Shown here: one piece after another, positions 1 through 8,418 of the stretch
How positions within the stretch are numbered: the stretch's first letter is position 1
Layout: every line of letters starts with the position of its first letter
NCBI GenBank assembly: GCA_016704325.1
Contig: JADJAG010000008.1
Location: 744,001 to 808,000 of the forward strand
Direction: 5' to 3'
DNA from: Chitinophagaceae bacterium
GTDB lineage: Bacteria > Bacteroidota > Bacteroidia > Chitinophagales > UBA10324
Length of the DNA: 64,000 nt
Position numbers and translations under genes: made by a program
Notes under the pieces: generated by a model
What the model saw: only the letters and a program-made list of their open reading frames with translations
The model's database searches: none
Told to the model about the DNA's origin: nothing

Positions 1-139
1 CAAGAACAGGAAACATTTCTTTATAAGCTTGCACATTGGTGGAAACATTGGAATGTTGACCGAATGCCACATGCATAAACAGGCAAGTTAAAATGCCAAT
101 AACAAAAACCGGGTTTTGCAACAAATTATGGCCTCTCAT
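1..139 (-). CDS. Secreted protein of unknown function, N-terminal fragment
   Basis: The reading frame starts at an ATG at 137-139 and runs off the left edge of the window with no stop in 46 codons. The first residues (MRGHNLLQNPVFVIGILTCL) are a basic stretch followed by a hydrophobic core, and an AFGQ-type cleavage site follows, so this is a likely Sec signal peptide. Too little of the mature protein is visible to assign a family. It is divergent from the GIN genes to its right, with about 380 bp of shared upstream DNA. Confidence 0.55.
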   Translation of the reverse strand, partial: MRGHNLLQNPVFVIGILTCLFMHVAFGQHSNVSTNVQAYKEMFPVL

Positions 140-519
140 TTTATAAAAATTCTTCCATTTCGAAGTTAAATAAATTTTCCCGAATCTTTAATCACAATTT
201 ACAACCTAATTCCATAAAAAATACACCTTATGCCGGAAAGCAGCATGCATTAACATTGATCATTAGCACATGCAAACCCCTTCCCTACTGAATTGTTCCC
301 TAATAAATCAGGTTCTTTGGGAATCCTTCCAACCCACAAAAGGTAATATCTAAACATGTTAAAAAAAGACATTTGCCCATTCTTAATCAATAAAAGTTAC
401 TAACAACGCTACCCTGCGAACTACTCAAAAAGTTTAAAAGCATACATAATCTCCCTGTAACTTTCTAAGCATTTCATTCGCCATACGGCACTTTTTCCCA
501 ATAATAAAAACTCAAAATC
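140..519. other. Intergenic region without a recognisable gene
   Basis: This AT-rich stretch separates the divergent secreted-protein fragment from the first GIN gene. No ORF of useful length, RNA gene or strong hairpin is visible. It must hold the promoters for both directions, but no clean TTG-N19/20-TAnnTTTG match was recognised. Confidence 0.5.
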
Positions 520-1254
520 ATGAAAATCCTCCTCATTCGCAGTTATTTGCTCCTCTTTTCTGTGCTATTCTGTACAAATGTTGATGCTCAAACAACCACC
601 TCCAAGAACAATAACAGTTTAATTACTCAAAAAAGAAATCTAATCAATTATTCTGCACTTTCATTGAATATTCCCGCATCCATTGAGGTAAGCCAATCGG
701 CTGATTATGCTTTTAGTATCACCGGCAAACAAGAATTGCTTGATCAAATTATAACGGAAATAAAAGACGGGGAACTGGTAATAACAACAAAAGATAAAAA
801 ATGGAAATGGTCAGGCGAGCAAACGATCCGGATTTCCATCAGCCTTCCAAAGATAAATAGTATGGAAATAAATGGTTCCGGTCACATAACGGCTATTTCT
901 GCTATGTCCACAGAAAAATTAAGCCTCCTGATTAATGGATCCGGCCATATCAGCACCATGACCATAAACGTAGCAGCTTTAAATGCAGAAATCAATGGTT
1001 CAGGTAGTATTTTAGAACTCTCCGGAAATGCGGATCAGATTACGATGGCTGTGAACGGATCCGGGAATATCAAAGCCGGCAAGCTACAATCTAAAAGAAG
1101 CACGATTGCCATATCAGGTTCGGGTAATATTGACGCCGGTTCTATAGCGTCTTTAGATGTAAATATTGCTGGCAGTGGAAATGTTTCCTATCAGGGCAAT
1201 CCTGAAAATGTGAAAAAAAGAATTGCCGGCTCAGGAACAGTAAGTCAAGAATAA
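520..1254 (+). CDS. GIN-domain (DUF2807) secreted protein
   Basis: The 244-residue protein has an N-terminal signal peptide (to about residue 23, ending VDAQ) and a body made of repeated strands ending in NGSGHI, NGSGSI, NGSGNI and SGSGNI. This periodic GSG pattern is typical of the putative auto-transporter adhesin head GIN domain, a right-handed beta-solenoid-like fold common in exported Bacteroidota proteins. The location is probably periplasm or outer surface; the ligand is unknown. The next gene is a paralog 40 bp downstream, so the two look like a tandem duplication in one transcript. The family call is firm and the function is not. Confidence 0.85.
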   Translation: MKILLIRSYLLLFSVLFCTNVDAQTTTSKNNNSLITQKRNLINYSALSLNIPASIEVSQSADYAFSITGKQELLDQIITEIKDGELVITTKDKKWKWSGEQTIRISISLPKINSMEINGSGHITAISAMSTEKLSLLINGSGHISTMTINVAALNAEINGSGSILELSGNADQITMAVNGSGNIKAGKLQSKRSTIAISGSGNIDAGSIASLDVNIAGSGNVSYQGNPENVKKRIAGSGTVSQE

Positions 1255-1294
1255 GTATGTGTAACTTTGAGTTTTGGCTACAAAAAGAATTATC

Positions 1295-2197
1295 ATGAAA
1301 AATACCACGAGCTTATTGCATACCACTTTACTGTTTCTATTACTTGTTGCAAACGGCTATGCACAAGAAAATCCAACGGGCAACCGGATTATGCAGACCC
1401 GTAACCTATCAGATTTTAGTTTTATAAAACTGGAAATGAGCGGAACTGTTTATGTTCAGCAAGGCGACCAATTCAGCGTAACCATTGAAGCGGCACCCAC
1501 ATTAATTGATCAAATCATAACCACGGTGTCCGAAAGAACCCTGGTCATTGACCATAAAAACAAAAACTGGTCAGGTGCTTCTTCTATAGTCAAGGTATTT
1601 GTTCAACTACCATTGATCAATGGTTTGGAAGTAGCCGGATCGGGAGCCATTGAAGCCCAGACAAATCTAACAAGTAATTTACTTTCCTGTACGATGGGGG
1701 GATCAGGCATTATAAAACTGAAGGAGGTAGCTGCAGGTAAAATCAGCTTAAAGCTGGAAGGTTCGGGCAAAATTGCACTGACGAAGGCGACTGCCGAAAA
1801 CGCCATTCTGGAACTACATGGTTCCGGAAATTTAAGCTGCGAAAATATCACTGCAAAGCTTTTAGCTGTCACACTGGATGGCTCCGGAGACATCACGATA
1901 CCTGCAATAGCTACCGGTAAGCTTTATATACAAAACACAGGTTCAGGAAGTATCCGCCAACTAAAAGGAGTAGCTGCAGAAGTTTTACTGGAAAACAATG
2001 GATCTGGAAATATCGCCGCCGCAGAACTGGACGGATCTTCCATATCTATCGTAAATGCCGGCTCAGGAAACATTGCTGTTGGTGCCTGCGAGACCTTAAA
2101 TGCGCAGATAACCGGTAGTGGTAATATCCGTTACCAGGGCACTCCAAAAAATATGCGAACGAATGTCACCGGGTCAGGTACTATTTCTTCAAACTAA
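1295..2197 (+). CDS. GIN-domain (DUF2807) secreted protein, paralog
   Basis: This 300-residue paralog of the preceding gene starts at the ATG at 1295. An in-frame TTG at 1274 is less likely, because the ATG places the signal peptide (MKNTTSLLHTTLLFLLL, ending GYAQ) at the N terminus. The mature part carries about ten GSG-containing turns (AGSGAI, GGSGII, EGSGKI, HGSGNL, DGSGDI and others), so it has two or three more solenoid turns than its neighbour. The C-terminal segment (ITGSGNIRYQGTPKNM) closely resembles the end of the upstream protein. A terminator follows directly. Role at the cell surface is inferred. Confidence 0.85.
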   Translation: MKNTTSLLHTTLLFLLLVANGYAQENPTGNRIMQTRNLSDFSFIKLEMSGTVYVQQGDQFSVTIEAAPTLIDQIITTVSERTLVIDHKNKNWSGASSIVKVFVQLPLINGLEVAGSGAIEAQTNLTSNLLSCTMGGSGIIKLKEVAAGKISLKLEGSGKIALTKATAENAILELHGSGNLSCENITAKLLAVTLDGSGDITIPAIATGKLYIQNTGSGSIRQLKGVAAEVLLENNGSGNIAAAELDGSSISIVNAGSGNIAVGACETLNAQITGSGNIRYQGTPKNMRTNVTGSGTISSN

Positions 2198-2218
2198 TTC
2201 TTTTCAATGTATAGATGA

Positions 2219-2247
2219 CAAAAAGGCCTCTTATGAGGTCTTTTTTA
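2219..2247 (+). terminator. Rho-independent terminator after the GIN pair
   Basis: The arms AAAAGGCCTC and GAGGTCTTTT pair around a TTAT loop, with one G-U type position, and are followed by a T run. It lies about 20 bp after the second GIN stop codon. Confidence 0.75.
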
Positions 2248-2475
2248 TTTTGTCGAGCATTAAAAATATGGAGTTGCCTGAAAGAAAAATTTAAAGCAGT
2301 GCTAAATTATTTTAAAAAAGAAGCACCGCTTTCCTGTAAAAGGAGAATAACTTCCTCCGTGTAATTTTTTTGCAAGTAAGGCTTACCTTGTCTGACTTAT
2401 CTGCAATACGGAGCTCAACATTACAGTCTGACTATAGTTTTTGATTGAATTCTTTTCATTTCTCAATTTCAAAAT

Positions 2476-2483
2476 TACTTTTG
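2476..2483 (+). promoter_or_regulatory. Possible Bacteroidota -7 element before the symporter
   Basis: TACTTTTG matches the TAnnTTTG consensus and would give a leader of about 35 bases before the ATG at 2525. No TTG is present at the usual 19-20 bp upstream, so this is a weak call. Confidence 0.3.
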
Positions 2484-2524
2484 AAAGATTATAATTAGTT
2501 TCAAAGCAGAACTCAAACCCATTT

Positions 2525-3769
2525 ATGCTTAGAAGAATAAACCTGACAACGCAGATTATGATCGGTATGGTACTAGGCATAATAGTCGGCCAATTGTACA
2601 GAAGCACCCATCCTGATCCGGAAGATCTGAAAGCTTTCTCTCATGGCATTCAAATTTTCAGCGACATTTTTCTTCGGTTGATCAAGATGATCATTGCCCC
2701 ATTGGTTTTCTCATTGCTGCTTGTTGGTATTGCCAAAGTGGGCGATTTTAAGACGGTAGGAAGAATCGGTCTAAAAACCATCATTTACTTTACTGTGGCT
2801 GCTTTGCTGGCAATGGTCGTCGGGTTGATTATCGTAAACGTAGTAGAGCCTGGAAAAGCACTTAACCTGCAACAGGTGGCCAGGGACGGAGTTGCTACAA
2901 AGCCTTTTGATGCGCGGGAGTTTATCACGCATATTTTCCCTGAAAGTGTTGTGGATTCGATGGCCCATAATCAGATTTTGCCGATTATCATATTTGTTTT
3001 GTTTTTTGGAGTAGCCACTGCTGCTATTCATGAAAAGGGAAAAATCATCATTGATTTCTTTGATTCAGTTTCTCATGTAATGCTAAAGGTTACGGCGTAT
3101 GTGATGAAGCTTGCGCCGTTAGGTGTTTTTGGTGCTATTACCGCCGTGATTACCGAAAAAGGACTCGGCGTGCTATCTGGTTATCTCACCATCATTGTTT
3201 CCTTTTTCATCGGCCTCCTGATTTTTGTGTTTGGCATTCTCCTCATTATTTGTCTAGTCATGAGAATTAAGTTTTTTTCATTGCTATCCCATGTGCGCGA
3301 ACCGATGTTGCTTGCTTTTACTACGGCCAGTTCAGAAGCTGCTATGCCCAAAACCATATTAGGCCTTGAACGGTTTGGATGCCCAAACAGGATCGTTAGT
3401 TTCGTGCTGCCCCTGGGTTATTCTTTCAATCTCGATGGTTCTATTATGTACATGATCTTTGCAACGATCTCCATTGCCCAGGCCTATGGAATGGAAATAT
3501 CATTTGCACAACAGATTTCTATGATGTTGATTCTGTTAATCTCCAGTAAGGGAATGGCAGGTGTTCCAAGAGCTTCCCTGGTGGTAATAGCCAGCATGCT
3601 TCAAATCTTCAATATACCGGCTGAAGGACTAACCCTTCTTCTTGCTATTGATTGGTTGCTTGATATGGGACGTGCCTGCACCAATGTTATTGGCAATGCT
3701 GTTGCTACGGCAGTGATCAGTAAGTGGGAAGGAGAAATGGGAGAACCGGAAACTGAATTAAAGGAATAG
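2525..3769 (+). CDS. gltP: Dicarboxylate/amino acid:cation symporter (DAACS family)
   Basis: This 414-residue inner-membrane protein matches the GltP/DctA/GltPh family in length and layout: alternating hydrophobic helices, a serine-rich hairpin motif TTASSEAAMPKT (about residues 266-277), and the substrate-binding C-terminal motif RACTNVIGNAVATAVI followed by SKWEGE. The family takes up glutamate, aspartate or C4-dicarboxylates with H+ or Na+. Substrate and ion cannot be told from sequence alone, so the symbol is only the closest family name. The gene stands alone and converges on rplQ, with a shared terminator between them. Confidence 0.88.
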   Translation: MLRRINLTTQIMIGMVLGIIVGQLYRSTHPDPEDLKAFSHGIQIFSDIFLRLIKMIIAPLVFSLLLVGIAKVGDFKTVGRIGLKTIIYFTVAALLAMVVGLIIVNVVEPGKALNLQQVARDGVATKPFDAREFITHIFPESVVDSMAHNQILPIIIFVLFFGVATAAIHEKGKIIIDFFDSVSHVMLKVTAYVMKLAPLGVFGAITAVITEKGLGVLSGYLTIIVSFFIGLLIFVFGILLIICLVMRIKFFSLLSHVREPMLLAFTTASSEAAMPKTILGLERFGCPNRIVSFVLPLGYSFNLDGSIMYMIFATISIAQAYGMEISFAQQISMMLILLISSKGMAGVPRASLVVIASMLQIFNIPAEGLTLLLAIDWLLDMGRACTNVIGNAVATAVISKWEGEMGEPETELKE

Positions 3770-3798
3770 CCACGATTTTTTAGTTGCTTAATAAGCAA

Positions 3799-3836
3799 AA
3801 AAAATCGCCGGTCTCTTTAGAAACCGGCGATTTTTG
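3799..3836. terminator. Bidirectional terminator between symporter and rplQ
   Basis: An inverted repeat AAAAATCGCCGGT / ACCGGCGATTTTT with a short loop carries A-runs on one side and T-runs on the other. It can end both the plus-strand symporter transcript and the long minus-strand ribosomal operon. Confidence 0.85.
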
Positions 3837-3855
3837 CTTTAAGCAGCTGGTAAAT

Positions 3856-4413
3856 TTATGCGCCGCCTGATTTACGTTGACGTATCTTAGGTGTATTGGT
3901 GGTTTTGGTAGAAGGTTTCTTTTCACTCTTCTTGGTTTCCACTGTTTTGTTTTCTGTTTTAGCTCCGGTTGATTTAGCACTGCCTCTTCTTGTCCTTTTC
4001 TTTGGAGCAGCGGCCTCGGTTGTTGTAGCGGTAGCACTTGCAGCTCCATTAAGCAAGCTATAATCCACCAGTTCGATCAATGCCATATCCGCATTGTCAC
4101 CGGCTCTGTAGCCAATCTTGATGATACGGGTATATCCACCTGGACGGTTGGCAATTTTCTCAGCCACCTCGCCGAACAACTGATCAACAGCTTCTTTGCT
4201 TCTCAAAATACTAAATACAATTCTGCGATTATGGGTATTATTTTGCTTTGAACGGGTAAGCAATGGTTCGACATAGCGACGCAGTACTTTTGCCTTTGCA
4301 GTGGTGGTGGTGATATGCTTATGCAGGATAAGCGATGTCGCCATATTACTTAACATGGCACCACGGTGCTGACTGGTCCTGCTTAACTTATTGATCTTAT
4401 TCTGGTGTCTCAT
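3856..4413 (-). CDS. rplQ: 50S ribosomal protein L17
   Basis: The N-terminal 120 residues (MRHQNKINKLSRTSQHRGAM and onward) are the standard L17 fold that binds 23S rRNA near the exit-tunnel side. The protein is 185 residues instead of about 120. The extra tail, from about residue 125, is a low-complexity Lys/Thr/Ala-rich stretch (AAAPKKRTRRGSAKS) expected to be disordered and RNA-binding. It is the last gene of the S10-spc-alpha cluster, 89 bp after rpoA, and ends at a strong bidirectional terminator. Confidence 0.97.
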   Translation of the reverse strand: MRHQNKINKLSRTSQHRGAMLSNMATSLILHKHITTTTAKAKVLRRYVEPLLTRSKQNNTHNRRIVFSILRSKEAVDQLFGEVAEKIANRPGGYTRIIKIGYRAGDNADMALIELVDYSLLNGAASATATTTEAAAPKKRTRRGSAKSTGAKTENKTVETKKSEKKPSTKTTNTPKIRQRKSGGA

Positions 4414-4502
4414 GTAATTATCTCCTTAGTTGGTAATCAAAAATGGCAGTTGAAATTTTGTGATCAAAAGTTCATTCAACTACTCGGTAAATATTCAAAA
4501 AA

Positions 4503-5495
4503 TTACTCTTCCAGCTTAAACTTTGAAAGGTCCATACCAAAGTGAAGTCCTTTCTCATTGATCAGTGCCTCAATCTCCATCAATGATTTACGTCCGAAAT
4601 TGCGGAACTTCAATAACTCATTGGTATCATACTTCACCAGTTCTGACAGCGATCCAATCTTGGCTGCTTTGAGGCAATTGTATGCACGAACCGACAGATC
4701 AAGATCTTCGAGCGGTGTTTTCAAAAGCTTACGCATGTGCAGGATGTGCTCATCCACTACATCATCTTCCTTTTTTTCCTTACTGTCAAATGTGATGTTC
4801 TCATCAGAGATCAGCATCAGGTGCTGAATAAGAATGCGCGCAGCTTCTTTGATAGCTTCTTCCGGATGTATGGTACCGTCAGTAGTGATCTCCATAATCA
4901 GCTTCTCATAATCTGTCTTTTGTTCAACACGTGTATTTTCTACTCCGTATTTTACATTCTTGATCGGAGTGAAAATTGCATCGGTAGCTATAGTGCCAAT
5001 CGGCGCATCTTTCACTTCATTCTCTTCAGCCGGCACATAGCCGCGGCCTTTTTGAACGATAATTTCAAGATCTAACTTAACACTGCGCTCCATCCTGCAA
5101 ATCACCAGATCAGGATTCATGATCCGGAAATTAGAGGAAGCCTTTTCAATATCACCGGCACGGAAATCATCCCTGTTTTTTAATGAAATGAGGATCTTCT
5201 CTTGTTGCAGGTCCTCATCTGTAGTTTTCTTTAGCCGGATTTGTTTGATGTTCAGGATAATTTCTGTCACATCTTCAATCACACCCTTGATGGTGGAAAA
5301 CTCATGATCCACGCCGCTGATACGCACTGCCGTGATTGCATAACCTTCCAATGAAGACAGCAACACTCTCCGTAATGCATTTCCTATCGTTACGCCAAAA
5401 CCGGGTTCCAGCGGACGGAATTCAAACAGTCCTTCAAAATCCGTTGCTTTCTGCAGGACGATCTTATCAGGCTTTTGAAATGTGAGTAAGGCCAT
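4503..5495 (-). CDS. rpoA: DNA-directed RNA polymerase subunit alpha
   Basis: The protein has 330 residues, the usual alpha length. The N-terminal assembly domain is recognisable from GFGVTIGNALRRVLLSSLEG (about residues 33-52), and the C-terminal domain with its helix-hairpin-helix DNA-contact region from LKAAKIGSLSELVKY and FGRKSLMEIE. Alpha dimerises to nucleate polymerase assembly, and its C-terminal domain contacts upstream DNA and regulators. It sits between rpsD and rplQ as in most bacteria. Confidence 0.98.
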   Translation of the reverse strand: MALLTFQKPDKIVLQKATDFEGLFEFRPLEPGFGVTIGNALRRVLLSSLEGYAITAVRISGVDHEFSTIKGVIEDVTEIILNIKQIRLKKTTDEDLQQEKILISLKNRDDFRAGDIEKASSNFRIMNPDLVICRMERSVKLDLEIIVQKGRGYVPAEENEVKDAPIGTIATDAIFTPIKNVKYGVENTRVEQKTDYEKLIMEITTDGTIHPEEAIKEAARILIQHLMLISDENITFDSKEKKEDDVVDEHILHMRKLLKTPLEDLDLSVRAYNCLKAAKIGSLSELVKYDTNELLKFRNFGRKSLMEIEALINEKGLHFGMDLSKFKLEE

Positions 5496-5570
5496 TATTT
5501 ATTTCAGGTTTAAAGTTTAACGTTAATTTTTATTGCTGTATCACAAAGCATACAGTAATAGTGTAGTGGA

Positions 5571-6176
5571 TTATTTAGAATACAGTTCGACAATCAGTTG
5601 CTCATGAATGTTTTCGGGTATTTGATCTTTCTCCGGCATGGCCAGGAAAATTCCTTTCAAGGTATCACTGTTCCATTCCAGCCAGGGATATTTCGATTCA
5701 CGATTACCAAGAGCCTGCGTAATAGCAGCCAGGCCTTTTGATTTTTCCTTAATACTAATCACATCTCCTGCACGCAAAACCAGTGAAGGTATGCCTGCTA
5801 CCCTGCCATTAACTGTTATATGTTTGTGAGCAACCAATTGGCGTGCAGCACGACGTGTGGGTGCTACTCCCAATCTGAATACGGTGTTGTCAAGGCGTGC
5901 TTCCAGCAATTTCAATAAGTTCTCTCCGGTAACACCCTTTTTACGAACCGCTTCACTGTAAAAACGGGCAAATTGACGTTCCAGCAAGCCATACGTCATC
6001 TTCGCTTTCTGCTTTTCTTTTAATTGTGTAGCATACTCGGACGGCTGCTTTTTCTTGCGCGACTGTCCATGCATGCCGGGAGGATAGCTTTTCTTCTCCA
6101 ATGATTTGGTATATCCCATAATGGGTTCTCCAAATCTCCTGTTAATCTTAGCTTTTGAACCGGTGAATCTTGCCAT
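5571..6176 (-). CDS. rpsD: 30S ribosomal protein S4, zinc-free form
   Basis: The 201-residue S4 has the S4 RNA-binding domain at about residues 90-155 (LEARLDNTVFRLGVAPTRRA). S4 is a primary 16S rRNA binder and assembly initiator. The protein contains no cysteine at all, so the N-terminal zinc knuckle found in other S4 proteins is absent. It lies between rpsK and rpoA in the alpha operon. Autoregulation by S4, known in E. coli, cannot be shown here. Confidence 0.97.
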   Translation of the reverse strand: MARFTGSKAKINRRFGEPIMGYTKSLEKKSYPPGMHGQSRKKKQPSEYATQLKEKQKAKMTYGLLERQFARFYSEAVRKKGVTGENLLKLLEARLDNTVFRLGVAPTRRAARQLVAHKHITVNGRVAGIPSLVLRAGDVISIKEKSKGLAAITQALGNRESKYPWLEWNSDTLKGIFLAMPEKDQIPENIHEQLIVELYSK

Positions 6177-6236
6177 GTTACTTTTGAGTACTGAGTAATG
6201 TGTGGTGAATTAAGTTTTGCTTCTATAGTCTGGTGG

Positions 6237-6626
6237 TTATACCCTTCTTTTCTTCGCGGGCCGGCAACCGTTGTGCGGTAGCGGCGTGATATCCCTGATC
6301 AGGGTAACATCGATTCCGGAAGAAGAGATGGAACGGATGGCTGATTCCCGTCCGGAACCCGGTCCTTTCACGAATACTTCCACTTTACGCATTCCTGAGT
6401 CATGGGCTACTTTCGCTGCATCCTGTGCCGCAAGTTGAGCTGCATATGGCGTATTTTTCTTCGACCCTTTAAATCCGATCTTGCCTGCAGACGACCAGGA
6501 TATAACCTGTCCGGTCTTATTTGTAAAAGTGATGATGATATTATTAAAACTAGCCTGAATATGGACATGCCCTTCAGGTTCTGCTTTAATGCTACGCTTC
6601 TTTGTATTCTTTTTTGTTTCAGCCAT
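6237..6626 (-). CDS. rpsK: 30S ribosomal protein S11
   Basis: The 129-residue protein ends in the conserved basic motif PHNGCRPAKKRRV, whose Asn is the isoaspartate site in the E. coli protein. S11 lies on the 30S platform and shapes the E/P-site mRNA path. The Lys-rich leader MAETKKNTKKRS is slightly longer than usual. It is in the alpha operon between rpsM and rpsD. Confidence 0.97.
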   Translation of the reverse strand: MAETKKNTKKRSIKAEPEGHVHIQASFNNIIITFTNKTGQVISWSSAGKIGFKGSKKNTPYAAQLAAQDAAKVAHDSGMRKVEVFVKGPGSGRESAIRSISSSGIDVTLIRDITPLPHNGCRPAKKRRV

Positions 6627-6683
6627 TGCTATTGATTCTTTTACTGATTGAAGTGCAGGATACGATGTACCCTGTACATGATT

Positions 6684-7067
6684 CTATTTCTTAGCCGGTG
6701 TCTTCTTCTTACCTGCCACTGTTTTACGTTTGCCTTTACGTGTTCTTGAGTTCGTTCTGGTACGTTGTCCCCTGGTCGGAAGTCCTTTCCGGTGGCGTAT
6801 TCCGCGATAGCAACCGATATCCATCAACCTTTTAATGTTCAACTGAATCTCTGAACGCAAAGCGCCTTCCACTTTCCAGTCGTTGTTGATGATCGTGCGA
6901 ATAGCATTCAACTCATCGTCGTTCCAGTCTTTCACTTTTTTAGTAATGTCAACCCCTGCATCAATCAGGATCTTTTTTGCAGCTGATTGGCCAATGCCAA
7001 ACAGGTAAGCAAGGCCTACATATCCTTGTTTGTTCTTTGGTAAATCAACACCAGAAATTCTCGCCAT
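6684..7067 (-). CDS. rpsM: 30S ribosomal protein S13
   Basis: The 127-residue protein begins MARISGVDLPKNKQGYVGLA and contains CYRGIRHRKGLPTRGQRTRT, the signature of S13 in the 30S head that contacts P-site tRNA and bridge B1. The tail is strongly basic. The gene follows rpmJ by 73 bp, in normal alpha-operon order. Confidence 0.97.
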   Translation of the reverse strand: MARISGVDLPKNKQGYVGLAYLFGIGQSAAKKILIDAGVDITKKVKDWNDDELNAIRTIINNDWKVEGALRSEIQLNIKRLMDIGCYRGIRHRKGLPTRGQRTRTNSRTRKGKRKTVAGKKKTPAKK

Positions 7068-7140
7068 GTTGTATTGTTAAGCTTGATTATAAGTTCAATT
7101 ATCAGTTCTGTGGCTTGCTACTCACTTTGCCCTAAGCAAA

Positions 7141-7257
7141 TTAACCCTGGCGTTGTTTGTAACGGGGATTCTTTTTGTTGATCACATACAGTTTTCCTTT
7201 CCTGCGCACGATCTTACATTCAGTGCTTCTTCTCTTTATGGATGCTCTAACTTTCAT
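7141..7257 (-). CDS. rpmJ: 50S ribosomal protein L36, zinc-free form
   Basis: A short 38-codon frame between infA and rpsM encodes MKVRASIKRRSTECK, continues with LYVINKKNPRYKQRQG and ends at TAA. This is L36. The usual zinc ligands (Cys11, Cys14, Cys27, His33) appear here as Ser11, Cys14, Asn27 and Tyr33, so this is the C-minus form that does not bind zinc. Position, length and flanking genes make the call secure despite its size. Confidence 0.95.
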   Translation of the reverse strand: MKVRASIKRRSTECKIVRRKGKLYVINKKNPRYKQRQG

Positions 7258-7314
7258 CTGTTCTGTTTTATACTTTCCTGAAATCAAGTTTCACTTTACA
7301 TTCTTTCCTTTAAC

Positions 7315-7533
7315 CTATTTAAACCGATAGGTAATTCGTCCCCTGGTAAGGTCGTATGGCGACATCTCAACTGTTACTTTATCGCCAGGCAGAATACGTA
7401 TGTAGTGCATGCGCATTTTACCGGAAATGGTAGCAATAATTTCGTGGCCATTTTCAAGGCGGACGCGAAACATGGCATTTGATAACGATTCCGTGATCGT
7501 GCCGTCCTGTTTAATAAGATCTTGTTTAGCCAT
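7315..7533 (-). CDS. infA: Translation initiation factor IF-1
   Basis: The 72-residue single OB-fold (S1-like) protein shows MAKQDLIKQDGTITESLSNA and VRLENGHEIIATISGKMRMH, matching IF-1 over its whole length. IF-1 occupies the A site of the 30S subunit during initiation. It lies 90 bp after map and 57 bp before rpmJ. The leader just upstream (about 7534-7560) contains TTTGCACCC, similar to the rpsL promoter leader, so an extra internal promoter is possible. Confidence 0.97.
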   Translation of the reverse strand: MAKQDLIKQDGTITESLSNAMFRVRLENGHEIIATISGKMRMHYIRILPGDKVTVEMSPYDLTRGRITYRFK

Positions 7534-7623
7534 TCAAATTTTGAGGGTGCAAATATCGGTTTTATTCGTGAATTTTTTAACCTTATGTTCAAATTGCTCC
7601 TTTTGGCTACAACCTTTCCGCAA

Positions 7624-8412
7624 TCAATGCGAAATCGCTTCCGCCGCAATAGCCTCTTCGATGAAGGCAAATGTTGTAAGCACATCCGGACCTGTTCTGG
7701 TGACTGCCACCGTATGTTCAAAATGTGCAGAAGGTTTACGGTCCTCCGTAAAGATGGTCCAACCATCATTCGACTGCAACACGTTACGTTTACCGGCATT
7801 TACCATTGGCTCAATTGCTATTACGAGCCCTTCCATCAACTTGGTACCTGCCCCTCTTTTCCCGTAATTCGGTACTTCCGGATCTTCATGCAGTTTCTTA
7901 CCAATACCATGACCCACTAATTCTCTTACCACTGAATAGCCGTTCTTCTCCACATACTCCTGTACCGCAGCAGCTATGTCTCCAATGCGTTTGCCGGTTC
8001 TTGCCTGATCTATTCCTAGATTCAATGACTCTCTGGTAACTTTCAACAGTTGCCTTTTTTCCGTAGAAATTTCACCTACCGGGAATGTAAAAGCACTGTC
8101 GCCATAAAATCCATTTAAAAGAACACCAATATCAACTGAAACAATATCACCTTCCTTCAAAACAGTCTCACCCGGAATTCCATGAACCACTACCTCATTC
8201 ACTGAAATACAGGCCGCATTTGGAAAACCTCTATATCCAAGAAAAGCCGGTACTCCCCCATGATCTTTTATAAATTGATTCACTATTGCATCAAGCGAGA
8301 TTGTTGTAATTCCCGGTTTAATGTGCCTCGCTACTTCAGCTAAAGTCCTGGAAACAAGCAAAGAACTCTCTCTTATGCTTTCAATTTCGTCCGGTGTCTT
8401 ATAGTAAATCAT
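7624..8412 (-). CDS. map: Methionine aminopeptidase, type I
   Basis: The 262-residue enzyme removes the initiator Met from nascent proteins. All five metal ligands are recognisable: two Asp in VSVDIGVLLNGFYGDSAF, His in GHGIGKKLHED, Glu in AIEPMVN and Glu in FEHTVAV. It has no N-terminal zinc-finger extension, as expected for bacterial type Ia. It starts 6 bp after secY, so it is cotranscribed with the secretion and translation genes. The adk gene that often lies here is missing. Confidence 0.97.
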   Translation of the reverse strand: MIYYKTPDEIESIRESSLLVSRTLAEVARHIKPGITTISLDAIVNQFIKDHGGVPAFLGYRGFPNAACISVNEVVVHGIPGETVLKEGDIVSVDIGVLLNGFYGDSAFTFPVGEISTEKRQLLKVTRESLNLGIDQARTGKRIGDIAAAVQEYVEKNGYSVVRELVGHGIGKKLHEDPEVPNYGKRGAGTKLMEGLVIAIEPMVNAGKRNVLQSNDGWTIFTEDRKPSAHFEHTVAVTRTGPDVLTTFAFIEEAIAAEAISH

Positions 8413-8418
8413 CCTTCT

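Noticed and set aside
1603..1896. 97-codon antisense ORF in the second GIN gene
   Set aside because: It is the reverse frame of the GSG-coding repeats (rich in PEPSS), with no independent support.
3780..4049. 89-codon minus-strand ORF overlapping rplQ
   Set aside because: It is a shadow frame of the Lys/Thr-rich L17 tail and the terminator.
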